Shown: positions 49,310-58,987, counted from the first letter of the stretch. The stretch is DNA of 64,000 nucleotides from Pseudomonas rhizosphaerae (GCF_000761155.1 NZ_CP009533.1:3768001-3832000); one strand, 5' to 3'. Made by a program: numbers and translations. Notes: a model not told the origin generated them from the sequence alone.

Positions 49310-50944
49310 GTGAGTCCATTGTCCTCTTCCGTCCAACGCCGTTGGTACCCGCTGGTTCTGGCTGTGGTCGGGCTCGTGCTGTTGCCGCTGAGCGTGCTGG
49401 CGCTGTCTTGGCAAAACATCGACCTGCAGATCTGGTCCCATTTGTGGGACACGCAGATGCCGCGTCTGCTGGGCAATACGCTCACCCTGGTGGTGGGCGT
49501 CGGTTGTGGCGTGACGGTGATCGGCGTCAGCCTGGCCTGGCTTACCAGCCTGTGTGAATTTCCCGGGCGGCGCTGGCTCGACTGGGCGCTGATGCTGCCG
49601 TTCGCCATCCCTGCCTATGTGCTCGCCTTCGTGTTCGTAGGGCTGCTGGATTTTGCCGGCCCCGTGCAGAGCCTGCTGCGCGAGTGGTTCGGCAGCGGCC
49701 TGCGCCTGCCGCGGGTGCGTTCCACGGGCGGGGTGATCATCGTGCTGGTGCTGGTGTTCTACCCCTACGTTTATTTGCTGGCGCGGACCGCGTTCCTGGC
49801 CCAGGGCAAGGGCTTGATGGAAGCGGCGCGCATGCTTGGCCAATCACCTTGGCAAGCTTTCTGGCGAGTGGCTCTTCCCGTGGCCCGGCCCGCCATCGGT
49901 GCCGGTGTCGCCTTGGCATTGATGGAAACCCTGGCCGATTTCGGTGCCGTGGCGGTGTTCAACTTCGACACCTTCACCACGGCCATCTACAAGACCTGGT
50001 ACGGCTTCTTCAGCCTCTCCAGCGCAGCGCAGCTGGCCAGCCTGCTGTTGCTGGCCGTGATGCTGGTGCTCTATGGCGAACGCCGGGCGCGTGGCCAGGA
50101 TCACGCGGCCAACGAGCGGCCGCGTGGGCAGGCGTTGTATCGGCTGAGCGGGCTCAAGGCGTGGCTGGCCAGCGGCTGGTGTGCGCTGGTGTTCGCCTGT
50201 GCCTTCGTCGTGCCCATGCTGCAGTTGGTCGTGTGGTGCTGGCAACGTGGGCGCTTTGACCTCGACGAGCGCTACCGCGAGTTGATCCTGCATACCTTGT
50301 ACCTGGGCGCCATGGCTGCGCTGATCACCGTCACCGTGGCCCTGTTGCTGGCGTTTGCGCGGCGTCAGGCGCCCACGCCCGGCATTCGCGCCGGCGTGGC
50401 GGTGGCGAACCTGGGCTATGCCTTGCCGGGGTCGGTGCTGGCGGTATCGCTGATGCTGGCTTTCAGTTTTCTCGATCGCGAGCTGGTCGTGCCGTTGTCC
50501 GGCTGGCTGGGCGGTGCCGGTCGGCCATTGCTGCTGGGCAGTGTGGCGGCATTACTGGTCGCCTACCTCGTTCGCTTCATCGCAGTAGCCTATGGGCCGC
50601 TGGAAAGCAGCCTGGCGCGGATTCGTCCGTCCTTGCCCGAAGCGTCACGCAGCCTGGGTGTGGGCGGTCCGCGGCTGTTTTTCAAGGTCTACCTGCCACT
50701 GTTGCTGCCTGGCACGCTCAGCGCAGCGCTGCTGGTGTTCGTCGACACGTTGAAGGAGATGCCGGCCACTTTGCTGATGCGTCCTTTCGGCTGGGATACG
50801 CTGGCGGTGCGCGTCTTCGAAATGACCAGCGAAGGCGAGTGGGCACGTGCTTCGCTGCCGGCCCTGACCCTGGTGCTGGTCGGCCTGCTGCCGGTCATCG
50901 GGTTGATTCGGCGTTCGGCGCGTCAGTTGGGTCGAACTCACTGA
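49310..50944 (+). CDS. Iron(III)-type ABC transporter permease (FbpB-like, fused)
   Basis: This 544-residue inner-membrane permease consists of two fused domains, each with about six helices. The EAA loops are MEAARMLGQSPWQAFWRVAL near residue 170 and PEASRSLGVGGPRLFFKVYL near 440. It matches the FbpB/SfuB class for ferric iron. The GTG at 49310 was chosen; a TTG at 49319 is possible. It should pair with the binding protein upstream. An ATPase must be supplied from elsewhere. Confidence 0.9.
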   Translation: MSPLSSSVQRRWYPLVLAVVGLVLLPLSVLALSWQNIDLQIWSHLWDTQMPRLLGNTLTLVVGVGCGVTVIGVSLAWLTSLCEFPGRRWLDWALMLPFAIPAYVLAFVFVGLLDFAGPVQSLLREWFGSGLRLPRVRSTGGVIIVLVLVFYPYVYLLARTAFLAQGKGLMEAARMLGQSPWQAFWRVALPVARPAIGAGVALALMETLADFGAVAVFNFDTFTTAIYKTWYGFFSLSSAAQLASLLLLAVMLVLYGERRARGQDHAANERPRGQALYRLSGLKAWLASGWCALVFACAFVVPMLQLVVWCWQRGRFDLDERYRELILHTLYLGAMAALITVTVALLLAFARRQAPTPGIRAGVAVANLGYALPGSVLAVSLMLAFSFLDRELVVPLSGWLGGAGRPLLLGSVAALLVAYLVRFIAVAYGPLESSLARIRPSLPEASRSLGVGGPRLFFKVYLPLLLPGTLSAALLVFVDTLKEMPATLLMRPFGWDTLAVRVFEMTSEGEWARASLPALTLVLVGLLPVIGLIRRSARQLGRTH

Positions 50945-50954
50945 TCCAAGCTTC

Positions 50955-51039
50955 AGATGTCACACCGCGACCTTGTCGCTACAGATATCACCACCGCGAC
51001 CTTGTCGCTACAGATGTTATACCGCGACCTTGTCGCTAC
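50955..51039. repeat. Three tandem 28-29-base hairpin repeats upstream of gcvT
   Basis: The units are 50955-50982, 50983-51011 and 51012-51039. Each ends ACCGCGACCTTGTCGCTAC and contains the inverted repeat GCGAC-CTT-GTCGC, so each can form its own small hairpin. The first 8-10 bases of each unit vary (AGATGTCAC, AGATATCACC, AGATGTTAT). They lie 73-157 bases before the gcvT ATG. They could be operator sites or a cluster of a third REP type. Confidence 0.85.
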
Positions 51040-51111
51040 AATGCGCCGCATCCGGCGCAGGCACCAAGGACAATCCGCCTGCGCTTTCGCCACGCCCGGA
51101 AGGAGAAACCC

Positions 51112-52194
51112 ATGGGACAGCGTACGCCTCTGTATGACTTGCATCTTGCCCTCGGCGCAAAGCTGGTCGATTTTGGCGGTTGGGACATGCCCCTGCATTA
51201 CGGCTCGCAGGTCGAGGAGCATCATCAGGTACGTCGCGATTGCGGCGTCTTCGACGTGTCGCATGTGACCGTGATCGATATCCACGGGCCGGATGCCCGG
51301 GCGTTCCTGCAATACCTGCTGAGCAACGACGTGGCCGCCCTGGCGCAGGCCGGCCAGGCCCTGTACAGCGCCATGCTCAATGAGCAGGGTGGAGTGGTGG
51401 ACGACTTGATCGCCTACCTCACCGAGGATGGCTACCGCCTGGTGGTCAATGCCGCCACCCGCGACAAGGACCTGGCTTGGCTGAGCACCCACGCAGACGG
51501 ATTCGATGTGCAGTGGCGCGAACGTCCCGAGTTGGCGCTGCTGGCGGTGCAGGGGCCCGAGGCTCGGCGCAAGGTCGCCGATCTGTTGGGCAGCCAGCGT
51601 CGCGAATTGCTGCTGCGATTGGAACCCTTCGAAGGGCGCCACCATGGCGACTGGTTCATCGCACGCACCGGCTACACCGGTGAAGACGGTCTCGAGATCG
51701 TCTTGCCGGCGGCGCAGGCGGCCGACTTCTTCAACGAACTGATCGGTGCCGGCATCCCGCCCATCGGGCTTGGCGCGCGCGATACGCTGCGCCTGGAGGC
51801 CGGCATGAACCTGTATGGCCAGGACATGGACGAGGCGCACTCGCCATTGGCGTCGAACATGGCCGGCAGTGTGGCGTGGCAACCGGCGTCGCGTGCCTTC
51901 GTCGGGCGTGAGGCGCTGGAGCACGAACGCGCCGTCGGACCGGCGATGAAACTGGTCGGTCTGGTGCTGGAGGAGCGCGGCGTGCTGCGCGCGCATCAGG
52001 TCGTGCGGATCGCCGGAGTTGGCGAAGGGGAGATCACCAGTGGTAGTTTCTCACCTACGCTGAGCAAGTCGATTGCCCTGGCGCGCGTGCCGATGGCGAC
52101 CGCGGACCGTGCGGAAGTCGAGATACGTGGCAAATGGTACCCGGTACGGGTGGTCAAGCCGACCTTCGTCCGGCATGGTAGAACCCTGATCTGA
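51112..52194 (+). CDS. gcvT: Aminomethyltransferase GcvT (glycine cleavage T protein)
   Basis: This 360-residue T protein transfers the methylene group from lipoyl-bound aminomethyl to tetrahydrofolate. The start [20 protein letters not shown] is followed by [20 protein letters not shown]. The folate-binding and core motifs are [34 protein letters not shown] and [20 protein letters not shown]. The ATG at 51112 follows GGAAGGAGAAACC, an excellent ribosome binding site. gcvH follows 44 bases later, but gcvP does not. Confidence 0.95.
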   Translation: MGQRTPLYDLHLALGAKLVDFGGWDMPLHYGSQVEEHHQVRRDCGVFDVSHVTVIDIHGPDARAFLQYLLSNDVAALAQAGQALYSAMLNEQGGVVDDLIAYLTEDGYRLVVNAATRDKDLAWLSTHADGFDVQWRERPELALLAVQGPEARRKVADLLGSQRRELLLRLEPFEGRHHGDWFIARTGYTGEDGLEIVLPAAQAADFFNELIGAGIPPIGLGARDTLRLEAGMNLYGQDMDEAHSPLASNMAGSVAWQPASRAFVGREALEHERAVGPAMKLVGLVLEERGVLRAHQVVRIAGVGEGEITSGSFSPTLSKSIALARVPMATADRAEVEIRGKWYPVRVVKPTFVRHGRTLI

Positions 52195-52238
52195 ATAATA
52201 TGGCGGGCTGGCCGCTGACCCTTGTTGAGGACAATGTT

Positions 52239-52622
52239 ATGAGCGATATCCCTGCTGAACTCCGTTTTGCCGAAAGCCACGAGTGGGCACGTCTGGAAGC
52301 CGATGGCACAGTGACCGTGGGCATCAGCGATCACGCACAGGAAGCGTTGGGCGACGTGGTGTTCATCGAGCTGCCGGAAGTCGGCAAGGTGTTCGCGGCC
52401 GCCGATCAAGCCGGTGTGGTCGAGTCGGTGAAAGCGGCGTCCGATATCTACTCGCCGGTAGGTGGCGAAGTGGTTGCCATCAACGAGGCACTTGCCGACG
52501 CGCCCGAGAGCGTCAACGGCGATCCGTATGGCGCCTGGTTCTTCAAGCTCAAGCCAAGCGCTTCCGATGAGCTGGACAAGCTACTCGATGCTGCCGGCTA
52601 CAAGGCTGCCATTGGCGAATGA
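52239..52622 (+). CDS. gcvH: Glycine cleavage system H protein GcvH
   Basis: This 127-residue lipoyl carrier has its lipoylation lysine Lys65 in [20 protein letters not shown], the invariant family site. It starts [20 protein letters not shown]. The ATG at 52239 was chosen over one 13 codons upstream because the family begins at MSDIP. It shuttles the aminomethyl group from P to T protein. P protein is not encoded nearby. Confidence 0.96.
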   Translation: MSDIPAELRFAESHEWARLEADGTVTVGISDHAQEALGDVVFIELPEVGKVFAAADQAGVVESVKAASDIYSPVGGEVVAINEALADAPESVNGDPYGAWFFKLKPSASDELDKLLDAAGYKAAIGE

Positions 52623-52658
52623 CGGTCAGCGGGGGCGGCCTCCGCAGCCCCTGCCCGT

Positions 52659-53492
52659 TCAGAACGGTCGATCCCCCAATATCGTCGCTCGATGCATCAC
52701 GCGTCGCTGCGGTCGGTAGTCGTCGATCGCGTAATGCTGGGTCACGCGGTTGTCCCAGAATGCCACGTCCCCCTGGCGCCACTGCCAGCGTACACAGAAC
52801 TCGGGCCGCGTGCCGTGGGCGAACAGCAGGTCCAGCAGCGCCCGGCTTTCCGCCGCCGACACCTCGTTGATGCGTGTGGTGAAGCCGTCACTGACGAACA
52901 GTGCCTTGCGCCCGCTGACCGGATGGGTCCGCACCACCGGGTGCGACAGCGGCGGATGCTGCTGGCGCGTCTGCTCCCAGCGTGCCAGTGCCTGGGCATC
53001 GCTGCCGAAGCGCTCGAGTGGAAACGATTTGGCGAAATCATGGGTGGCAGTCAAGCCGTCGAGCAAGGTCTGCAACGGTGCAGACAAGGCCTCGAACGCA
53101 GCGATCCCGCTGGCCCAGCAGGTGTCGCCGCCGTAGGGCGGTACTTGCTGGGCCGTCAGTATCGCGCCCATCGCCGGTTCCGCGAGAAAGGTGACATCGG
53201 TGTGCCAGATGGCATTGTCGCGCACATCGGTCACGGCGGTGTCGAGCACCAGCACGTCGGGCTGCCCCGGCACGCTGGGGTAGATCGGATGGATATGCAG
53301 GTCACCGAATTGGTGCGCAAGCCGGGCCTGCTGGGCCGGCGTCAGCGGCTGGTCGCGCCAGAACAAGACCTGATGGGCGAGCAGCGCGGCGTCGATTTCG
53401 CGTTGCTGGGCCGGGGTCAGTTCGCGGCTGAGGTCGACGCCTGCGACGACCGCGCCGATGGTGGGGCTCAGGGGGGTGATGTGCAGAGTCAT
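52659..53492 (-). CDS. tauD: Taurine dioxygenase TauD
   Basis: This 277-residue Fe(II)/2-oxoglutarate dioxygenase releases sulfite from taurine. The iron triad is His97 and Asp99 in [11 protein letters not shown], with the distal His in [13 protein letters not shown] near residue 265. The 2-oxoglutarate Arg lies in RVMHRATI. It starts [20 protein letters not shown]. It is the last gene of the leftward tauABCD set, 31 bases after tauC. Its 3' end is convergent with gcvH. Confidence 0.95.
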   Translation of the reverse strand: MTLHITPLSPTIGAVVAGVDLSRELTPAQQREIDAALLAHQVLFWRDQPLTPAQQARLAHQFGDLHIHPIYPSVPGQPDVLVLDTAVTDVRDNAIWHTDVTFLAEPAMGAILTAQQVPPYGGDTCWASGIAAFEALSAPLQTLLDGLTATHDFAKSFPLERFGSDAQALARWEQTRQQHPPLSHPVVRTHPVSGRKALFVSDGFTTRINEVSAAESRALLDLLFAHGTRPEFCVRWQWRQGDVAFWDNRVTQHYAIDDYRPQRRVMHRATILGDRPF

Positions 53493-53523
53493 GTTGGTCA
53501 GCTCTGTTGGTGAAGTCGGTGAT

Positions 53524-54354
53524 TCAGTGGCTCTGGCCGTGCCAGGGCACCAGCCGTCGTTGCAGGGCGCGCAAGCCCATTTCCAGGCCAAAGGCGATCA
53601 GCGCGATCACCAGGATGCCCAGTACCACCACATCGGTGACCAGAAACTGCGCGGCCGACTGCACCATGAAACCCAGGCCGCTGGTGGCGGCGATCAACTC
53701 GGCGGCGACCAGGGTCGACCAACCGACGCCCAGGCCGATGCGGATACCGGTGAGGATCTCGGGCAGGGCGCTGGGCACGATCACGTGACGAATCAGCTGC
53801 GCGCGGGTGGCGCCCAGCGATTGTGCGGCGCGCAGGCGGGCCGGATCGACGTTGCGCACGCCGGTGGCCGTGGCAATGGCGATCGGGGCGAAGATCGCCA
53901 GGTAGATCAACAGCACCTTCGAGGTCTCGCCGATGCCGCACCAGATCACGATGAGCGGCAGGTAGGCCAGTGGCGGAATGGGCCGGTAGAACTCGATCAG
54001 CGGGTCGAGAATGCCCTGGGCGATGCGGTTGTGGCCGATGGCAATTCCGACCGGAATGGCGAACAGCACGGCAAAAAACAGCGCCAGGCCGATGCGACCC
54101 AGGCTGGCGGCCAAGTGTTGCCACAATGTCGCGTCCATATAGCCCTGGGTTGCCAGCAGCCAGGCTTTGCTCAGCACCGCGCCGGGCGAGGGCAGGAACA
54201 GCGGCTCGATCAATTCGGTGGCAGTGACGGCCCACCAGAGCAGCAGCACGCCGGCCAGGGTCAGCGTGCTGATGGCTTGCGTACTCAGACGCCAGGGTCG
54301 GCGCGCAGCGGGTGCGCGAGCGCTGTCGATGGCTTGGGTTGAATAGAGGCTCAT
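53524..54354 (-). CDS. tauC: Taurine ABC transporter permease TauC
   Basis: This 276-residue permease of the SsuC/TauC type has about six helices. It starts [20 protein letters not shown]. The EAA loop is [20 protein letters not shown] and [13 protein letters not shown] is typical. It overlaps tauB by 4 bases. The family member is recognised by synteny with tauA, tauB and tauD. A longer frame upstream lies inside tauB and was rejected. Confidence 0.93.
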   Translation of the reverse strand: MSLYSTQAIDSARAPAARRPWRLSTQAISTLTLAGVLLLWWAVTATELIEPLFLPSPGAVLSKAWLLATQGYMDATLWQHLAASLGRIGLALFFAVLFAIPVGIAIGHNRIAQGILDPLIEFYRPIPPLAYLPLIVIWCGIGETSKVLLIYLAIFAPIAIATATGVRNVDPARLRAAQSLGATRAQLIRHVIVPSALPEILTGIRIGLGVGWSTLVAAELIAATSGLGFMVQSAAQFLVTDVVVLGILVIALIAFGLEMGLRALQRRLVPWHGQSH

Positions 54355-55187
54355 GCCAGTTCCTCGTGCGCGGTGGTGCCCTGTGGGGAAAGACGCTGTG
54401 CACATCCACGTTGTGCAAACTCTCGTTGTGCAAAAACCTGAGTCAGCACGTGCTCGCGGGTCTCGATGAATCGGGGGTCTGACTTGATCGCCCGGGCGCT
54501 CTCGCCGGCGGCGTAGCGTTGGCCGAAGTCCAGGCTCAGACGTTCCTCGACATGCCCCGGATTGGGCGCCAGCAGGATCAGATCGGTGGCCAGGAACACC
54601 GCTTCTTCGATGTCGTGAGTGATCAGGAACACCGGCTTGGCGGTTCGTTGCCAGACCTGCAGCAGCAGTTCCTGCATCTGCTCGCGAGTGAACGCATCCA
54701 GTGCGCCGAACGGCTCGTCCATCAACAGTACCTGCGGATCGGCCGCCAGCGCTCGGGCCAGGCCCACGCGTTGGCGCTGACCACCGGAGAGTTGCCACAC
54801 CTGCCGCTCGGCGAAACCGGCCAGATCGACCAGCGCGAGCATTTCACGCGCCCGCGCTTCACGCTGGGCGCGGCCGATGCCCGCCAGTTGCAGGCCGAAG
54901 GCGACATTGGCCAGCACGTCCTGCCAAGGCAGCAGGGCGTCATCCTGAAACACCACGCCACGGTCCGCCCCTGGGCCCTTCACCGCGACGCCGTCCAGCG
55001 TGATGCGGCCACTGCTGGGCGGCACGAAACCGGCGATCAGGTTGAGCAGCGAGGTCTTGCCGCTGCCCGACGGACCCAGCGCCACGCACAGTTGCTGCGG
55101 GCCCAGGCTCAGGGAGATGTCCTGCAGCACCGGCTGCGCGGCGCCCGGGTAGTGGGCGCCGATACGGTCGAGAATCAATTGGGCCAC
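54351..55187 (-). CDS. tauB: Taurine ABC transporter ATP-binding protein TauB, with C-terminal pentapeptide repeats
   Basis: This 278-residue ATPase has Walker [13 protein letters not shown] near residue 42 and Q-loop [20 protein letters not shown]. The signature is [16 protein letters not shown], Walker [15 protein letters not shown] and the switch [15 protein letters not shown]. The GTG at 55187 ([15 protein letters not shown]) has GGAG 8 bases upstream. The C-terminus is longer than usual and carries [15 protein letters not shown], a 15-base tandem repeat at DNA level. It is translationally coupled to tauC. Confidence 0.92.
   Translation of the reverse strand: MAQLILDRIGAHYPGAAQPVLQDISLSLGPQQLCVALGPSGSGKTSLLNLIAGFVPPSSGRITLDGVAVKGPGADRGVVFQDDALLPWQDVLANVAFGLQLAGIGRAQREARAREMLALVDLAGFAERQVWQLSGGQRQRVGLARALAADPQVLLMDEPFGALDAFTREQMQELLLQVWQRTAKPVFLITHDIEEAVFLATDLILLAPNPGHVEERLSLDFGQRYAAGESARAIKSDPRFIETREHVLTQVFAQREFAQRGCAQRLSPQGTTAHEELA
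54390..54434 (-). repeat. 15-base tandem repeat (x3) inside tauB 3' end
   Basis: On the coding strand TTTGCACAACGAGAG, TTTGCACAACGTGGA and TGTGCACAGCGTCTT follow each other with a period of exactly 15 bases, encoding [15 protein letters not shown]. Slippage could have lengthened the protein in-frame. Confidence 0.85.
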
Positions 55188-55215
55188 GGTCGGACTCCGT
55201 TGGGCGTGTGCGGGA

Positions 55216-56196
55216 TCACTGAACGAACTTGGCGCTGACGTAAGGCGTGTAATCGGGCAGCACGGCTTCCAGCTTGCCTTGCTCCTTGAGGAACTCGGCT
55301 GTCTTGGCCACCGCCTTGGCAGTGCCACCGCCCAGCAGCGCTTCCAAAGCCTGGGCCTCGGCGTCGGGATAGGTAGAGCCGGCGAGCAGGTCGGGAACAT
55401 CCGCGGCATTGGCGCCCGTCAGCTTGGCGATCTTGCGCACCGGCTCGGAGTCGGCGGTCCACTGCGCCTGGTTCTTCGCGTAGTCGGCGAACGAATCCAG
55501 GGTGACCTTGGCGAATTTGGCGATCACTTCAGGGTGCTTCTCGGCGTAGTCCTTGCGCGCCACCCAGACCTCGAAGGTCGGTGCGCCCCATTGCCCGACC
55601 TGCGCGGCATCGGTCAGGGTCTTGCCGCTCTTGCGGATCTCGCCCAAGGCCGGCGACCAGACGAATGCGCCATCGATGTCGCCTCGCTTCCACGCGGCGG
55701 CAATCTCGGCCGGTTGCAGGTTGACCACCTTGACCTTGCCTTCCAGGCCCCAGTGCTTCAGCGCACCGAGCAAGCTGTAGTGGGAGGTGGAAACGAACGG
55801 CGTGGCGATGGTTTTGCCCACCAGTTGCTGAGGGTTGTCGATACCGCTGCCGTTGCGCACCACCAGGGCCTCGGCGGAATTGATCTGCGCCGAAACGATG
55901 AAGGCGACGATGGGCAGTTTGCGTGAAGTGGCAGCTGCCAGCGGGCTCGACCCCAGATTGCCGATCTGCACATCGCCCGAGGCGATCGCCGTCACCACTT
56001 CCGGCCCGCTGTTGAAGCGGCGCCAGTCGATCTTCTCGCCAATGGCTTTCTCATAGACGCCGTCGGCCTGGGGCACCTTGCTGGGGTCTATGCCGGTCTG
56101 GTAGCCGACGGTCAGCGGCGCGGCCTGGATGCCCATGGCCAGACCCGTCAGGGCCAAAGTGGTGAACAGTTTTCGTGCGAAGCGCTGCTTGGCCAT
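55216..56196 (-). CDS. tauA: Taurine ABC transporter substrate-binding protein TauA
   Basis: This 326-residue periplasmic protein has a signal peptide ([20 protein letters not shown] then MGIQA) and a binding-protein fold of the SsuA/TauA family. [40 protein letters not shown] and [20 protein letters not shown] are characteristic. It heads the tauABC(D) operon, with tauB starting 28 bases downstream. The ATG at 56196 begins the signal peptide. Confidence 0.94.
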   Translation of the reverse strand: MAKQRFARKLFTTLALTGLAMGIQAAPLTVGYQTGIDPSKVPQADGVYEKAIGEKIDWRRFNSGPEVVTAIASGDVQIGNLGSSPLAAATSRKLPIVAFIVSAQINSAEALVVRNGSGIDNPQQLVGKTIATPFVSTSHYSLLGALKHWGLEGKVKVVNLQPAEIAAAWKRGDIDGAFVWSPALGEIRKSGKTLTDAAQVGQWGAPTFEVWVARKDYAEKHPEVIAKFAKVTLDSFADYAKNQAQWTADSEPVRKIAKLTGANAADVPDLLAGSTYPDAEAQALEALLGGGTAKAVAKTAEFLKEQGKLEAVLPDYTPYVSAKFVQ

Positions 56197-56611
56197 GGTG
56201 GCTGCCTTTTGCAAGAGTCGGGTGGCGAGGGACCTTCAAGCGCGCGTCTTCGGCGTATGAAAAGTCGGGTGCCAGATCAACTGGCGATGGGGAATCTAAA
56301 CGATATAAGAAACGGCTTTGAAATACCGTTTGGGAATTAGCTTATGTTTGGCAACTGGATTGAACTTTTTGGTTTGGAAGGTTCAGGCTGTTATGCGATT
56401 AAATTCTAAAAAAAATTGAAACAATGCTTTTTGGTTTTGTGAAAATTTCGTTAATCTCGGCACCCAGAGTTTGGCTTAGACCAAGGTCTCGAATCGGCTT
56501 GTAAACATTGACTAACTGGTCACGCTTTAGCGCTAATCGCGCATCGGCGGACAAGGGGCGCCAGACCCCGACCAAAGACACCACAAAAATTAGAAACCAG
56601 AGGAGCATCAC
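56197..56611. other. Divergent promoter region between tauA and the OprD-family porin gene
   Basis: These 415 bases contain no convincing gene. They include the inverted repeat at 56310-56331 and an AT-rich tract around 56390-56450. Promoters for both tauABCD (leftward) and the porin (rightward) should lie here. The region is the likely point of sulfur-starvation control. Confidence 0.6.
56310..56331. promoter_or_regulatory. Inverted repeat in tauA-porin intergenic region
   Basis: AAACGG-CTTTGAAATA-CCGTTT is a perfect 6+10+6 inverted repeat. LysR-type regulators such as CysB, or GntR/MocR-type TauR, control taurine genes in other bacteria. The sequence alone does not say which. Confidence 0.45.
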
Positions 56612-57952
56612 ATGTACAAGCAGTCGCTCGCCGTAGCCATCGCGCTCGCCAGCATCTCCACCAGTGTTTACGCCGCCGATCCGGCACCCTCGGGTTTCCT
56701 CGACGCCAGCAAGGTAACGCTGAGCTCGCGGACCATGTACTTCCGCAACGACACCCGTGAAGGCACCGCGAACGACCAGGAAGAGTCGGCTCAGGGCTTC
56801 CTCTTCAATTTCCTCTCTGGCTACACTGCCGGCACCGTCGGCTTCGGTCTGGACGTGCAGGCCATGACCGGTATTCACCTGGACGGCGGCCGTGGTCACC
56901 ACCCGAATGCCAACACCTTCTTCCCAAGCGACAGCGATGGCTCGGCTGAGAAGTCCTGGTCGCGTCTGGGCGCCAACGGCAAGGTCAAGTTCTCCAAGAC
57001 CGAACTCAAGGTGGGTAGCGCACTGCAGCCCAACCTGCCAATCCTGGTATCCAACGATGGTCGCTTGCTGCCTGCTGTGTACCAGGGCGGTATCCTGACT
57101 TCCAAGGACCTGGACAACTTCACCTTCACCGCCGGTCGACTGAACAAGTCCGCGGGCCGTGCCACCAGCAACTATTCGGGCCTGGGCGTCGGCGGTGCCA
57201 CTCAGGACTCCAACAACTTCCAGTTCGGCGGTGTGGACTGGAAAGTGACCAAGGACCTGACCCTGCAGGTCTACCATGCGCAGCTGGAAGACTATTACAA
57301 GCAGACCTTCCTGGGCGCCGTGCACGTACTGCCACTGGGTGAAGATCAGTCGTTCAAGACTGACCTGCGCTACTTCGACAGCCGTTCCGACGGCAAGAAC
57401 GGCGACGTCGGCTACCGCTTCAACAACAACAGCGGCTACGCCAAGAACCCTGGCAAGATCGACAACAAGACCTGGACTGCGATCTTCACCTACAGCCTGG
57501 CTGGCCACGCGGTCACCGCCGGCTACCAGCAGGTGGGCGATGATGGCGGCATGCCGTTCATCAACAACGGCAACGTGGTCGATGGCAACGGTCGCAACGA
57601 AGGCAACGGTGGCTCCAGCGTCTACCTGTTCACCGACAGCATGATCAACTCCTTCACCCGTGCTGGCGAGAACACCACGTTCGCCCAGTACTCCTACGAC
57701 TTCAGCCGCATCGGCGTACCGGGCCTGAAAGCTTCGGTTGCCTACCTGCATGCCGATGACATCAAGGCAGCCGGTACCGGCGATTCGAGCAACTCGGAGT
57801 GGGAACGCGACATGCGCGTCGACTACGTGATCCAGAGCGGTCTGCTGAAGAACTTCGGCGCCACCCTGCGTAACGGTACCTACCGCAGCGACGTGGGCAC
57901 CAACACCGATCAGACCCGTCTGATCTTCAACTACACGTACGCTTTCAAGTAA
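56612..57952 (+). CDS. OprD-family outer-membrane porin (OprE-like)
   Basis: This 446-residue beta-barrel porin has a signal peptide (MYKQSLAVAIALASISTSVY then AADPAP). It is of the OprD/OprE class, with SSRTMYFRNDTREG, GLDVQAMTGIHLDGGRGHHP and a C-terminal strand ending NYTYAFK. Its location between tauA and lsfA matches P. putida, where a porin sits in the organosulfur island. It probably admits sulfonates or similar anions. A GGAG ribosome binding site precedes the ATG, and a terminator follows. Confidence 0.9.
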   Translation: MYKQSLAVAIALASISTSVYAADPAPSGFLDASKVTLSSRTMYFRNDTREGTANDQEESAQGFLFNFLSGYTAGTVGFGLDVQAMTGIHLDGGRGHHPNANTFFPSDSDGSAEKSWSRLGANGKVKFSKTELKVGSALQPNLPILVSNDGRLLPAVYQGGILTSKDLDNFTFTAGRLNKSAGRATSNYSGLGVGGATQDSNNFQFGGVDWKVTKDLTLQVYHAQLEDYYKQTFLGAVHVLPLGEDQSFKTDLRYFDSRSDGKNGDVGYRFNNNSGYAKNPGKIDNKTWTAIFTYSLAGHAVTAGYQQVGDDGGMPFINNGNVVDGNGRNEGNGGSSVYLFTDSMINSFTRAGENTTFAQYSYDFSRIGVPGLKASVAYLHADDIKAAGTGDSSNSEWERDMRVDYVIQSGLLKNFGATLRNGTYRSDVGTNTDQTRLIFNYTYAFK

Positions 57953-57964
57953 TACGTGCCGTTG

Positions 57965-57993
57965 GAAAAAGCCCGCCTCGTGCGGGCTTTTTC
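57965..57993 (+). terminator. Rho-independent terminator of the porin gene
   Basis: GAAAAAGCCCGC / GCGGGCTTTTTC with a 5-base loop and a run of T, 12 bases after the stop codon. Confidence 0.92.
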
Positions 57994-58104
57994 GTTTGTG
58001 GCGGGGCGTTATTCCAGATTCGCCTAGCGCCATCACCATCCATTCTTTTTGTTTCCCGGCCGCTCGGTGCACAGTCATGCGCACAACAGTCCAGGAGCAG
58101 CACC

Positions 58105-58743
58105 ATGACCATCCGACTCGGCGACATCGCCCCTGATTTCCAGCAGGAATCCAGCCAAGGCAGCATCAGCTTTCACCAGTGGTTGGGAGATAAATGGGGC
58201 GTGCTGTTCTCGCACCCGGCCGACTTCACGCCCGTTTGCACTACCGAGTTGGGCTTCACCGCCAAGCTGGCCGACGAGTTCGCCAAGCGCAACGTCAAGG
58301 CCATTGCCTTGTCGGTCGATCCAGTCGAGTCCCACCACCGCTGGATCGGCGACATCGACGAGACCCAGGGCACGACCGTGAATTTCCCGATTCTGGCCGA
58401 TGTCGACCGCAAGGTGTCCGAGCTCTACGACCTCATCCACCCGAACGCCAACGACACCCTGACCGTGCGCTCGCTGTTCGTCATCGATCCGAACAAGAAG
58501 GTACGGCTGACCATCACCTACCCGGCCAGTACTGGGCGTAATTTCCACGAAATCCTGCGGGTGATCGATTCGCTGCAACTCACTGACAACCACAAGGTGG
58601 CGACTCCGGCCAACTGGCAGGATGGCGACGACGTGGTGATCGTGCCTTCGCTCAAGGACGAAGAAGAGATCAAGCAGCGCTTTCCCAAGGGCTACAAAGC
58701 GGTGAAGCCGTACCTGCGCCTGACCCCACAGCCAAACCGCTGA
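58105..58743 (+). CDS. lsfA: 1-Cys peroxiredoxin LsfA
   Basis: This 212-residue peroxiredoxin has its peroxidatic Cys45 in FSHPADFTPVCTTELGF. No resolving cysteine is visible elsewhere, so it is a 1-Cys type (Prx6 class). LsfA is induced by sulfate starvation in P. putida and by oxidative stress. The DPVESHHRWIGDID and YPASTGRNFHEILRVIDSLQ motifs are typical. A hairpin of REP family B lies just after it. The gene stands between the porin and ssuE. Confidence 0.93.
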   Translation: MTIRLGDIAPDFQQESSQGSISFHQWLGDKWGVLFSHPADFTPVCTTELGFTAKLADEFAKRNVKAIALSVDPVESHHRWIGDIDETQGTTVNFPILADVDRKVSELYDLIHPNANDTLTVRSLFVIDPNKKVRLTITYPASTGRNFHEILRVIDSLQLTDNHKVATPANWQDGDDVVIVPSLKDEEEIKQRFPKGYKAVKPYLRLTPQPNR

Positions 58744-58749
58744 GCACCT

Positions 58750-58845
58750 CCCCTGTAGCAGCGGTGCAAGCCGCGTCCGGCATTTTGCGGTGCGTCTGAT
58801 GTACCACGTTTACAGCCGACGCGGCTTGCGCCGCTGCTACAGGGG
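58750..58845. repeat. Inverted pair of family-B REP elements after lsfA
   Basis: CCCCTGTAGCAGCGG and its inverted partner CCGCTGCTACAGGGG lie about 66 bases apart, each followed or preceded by GCAAGCCGCGTC / GACGCGGCTTGC. This forms a long imperfect hairpin between lsfA and ssuE and may act as a terminator or 3' stabiliser. Confidence 0.85.
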
Positions 58846-58987
58846 ATGAGGTGACGTGGATATGTTTTTATCGAATAACCAAATGAATAAATATGATTTA
58901 AAGATATAAATCCTGCCTGTTACTGTTCCCTTCATTCCGGCGACTTCTCCAGAAGCGCTCCGACTTCGCTATTCAAGGATTTACCCC

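Noticed and set aside
50955..51039. Interpretation of the tandem repeats as a CRISPR array
   Set aside because: Spacers would be only 8-10 bases and no cas genes are near. Units are palindromic hairpins like REP elements.
50941..51111. Glycine riboswitch upstream of gcvT
   Set aside because: The sequence before gcvT consists of the hairpin repeats and a GC-rich spacer; I could not find the tandem aptamer core of a glycine riboswitch.
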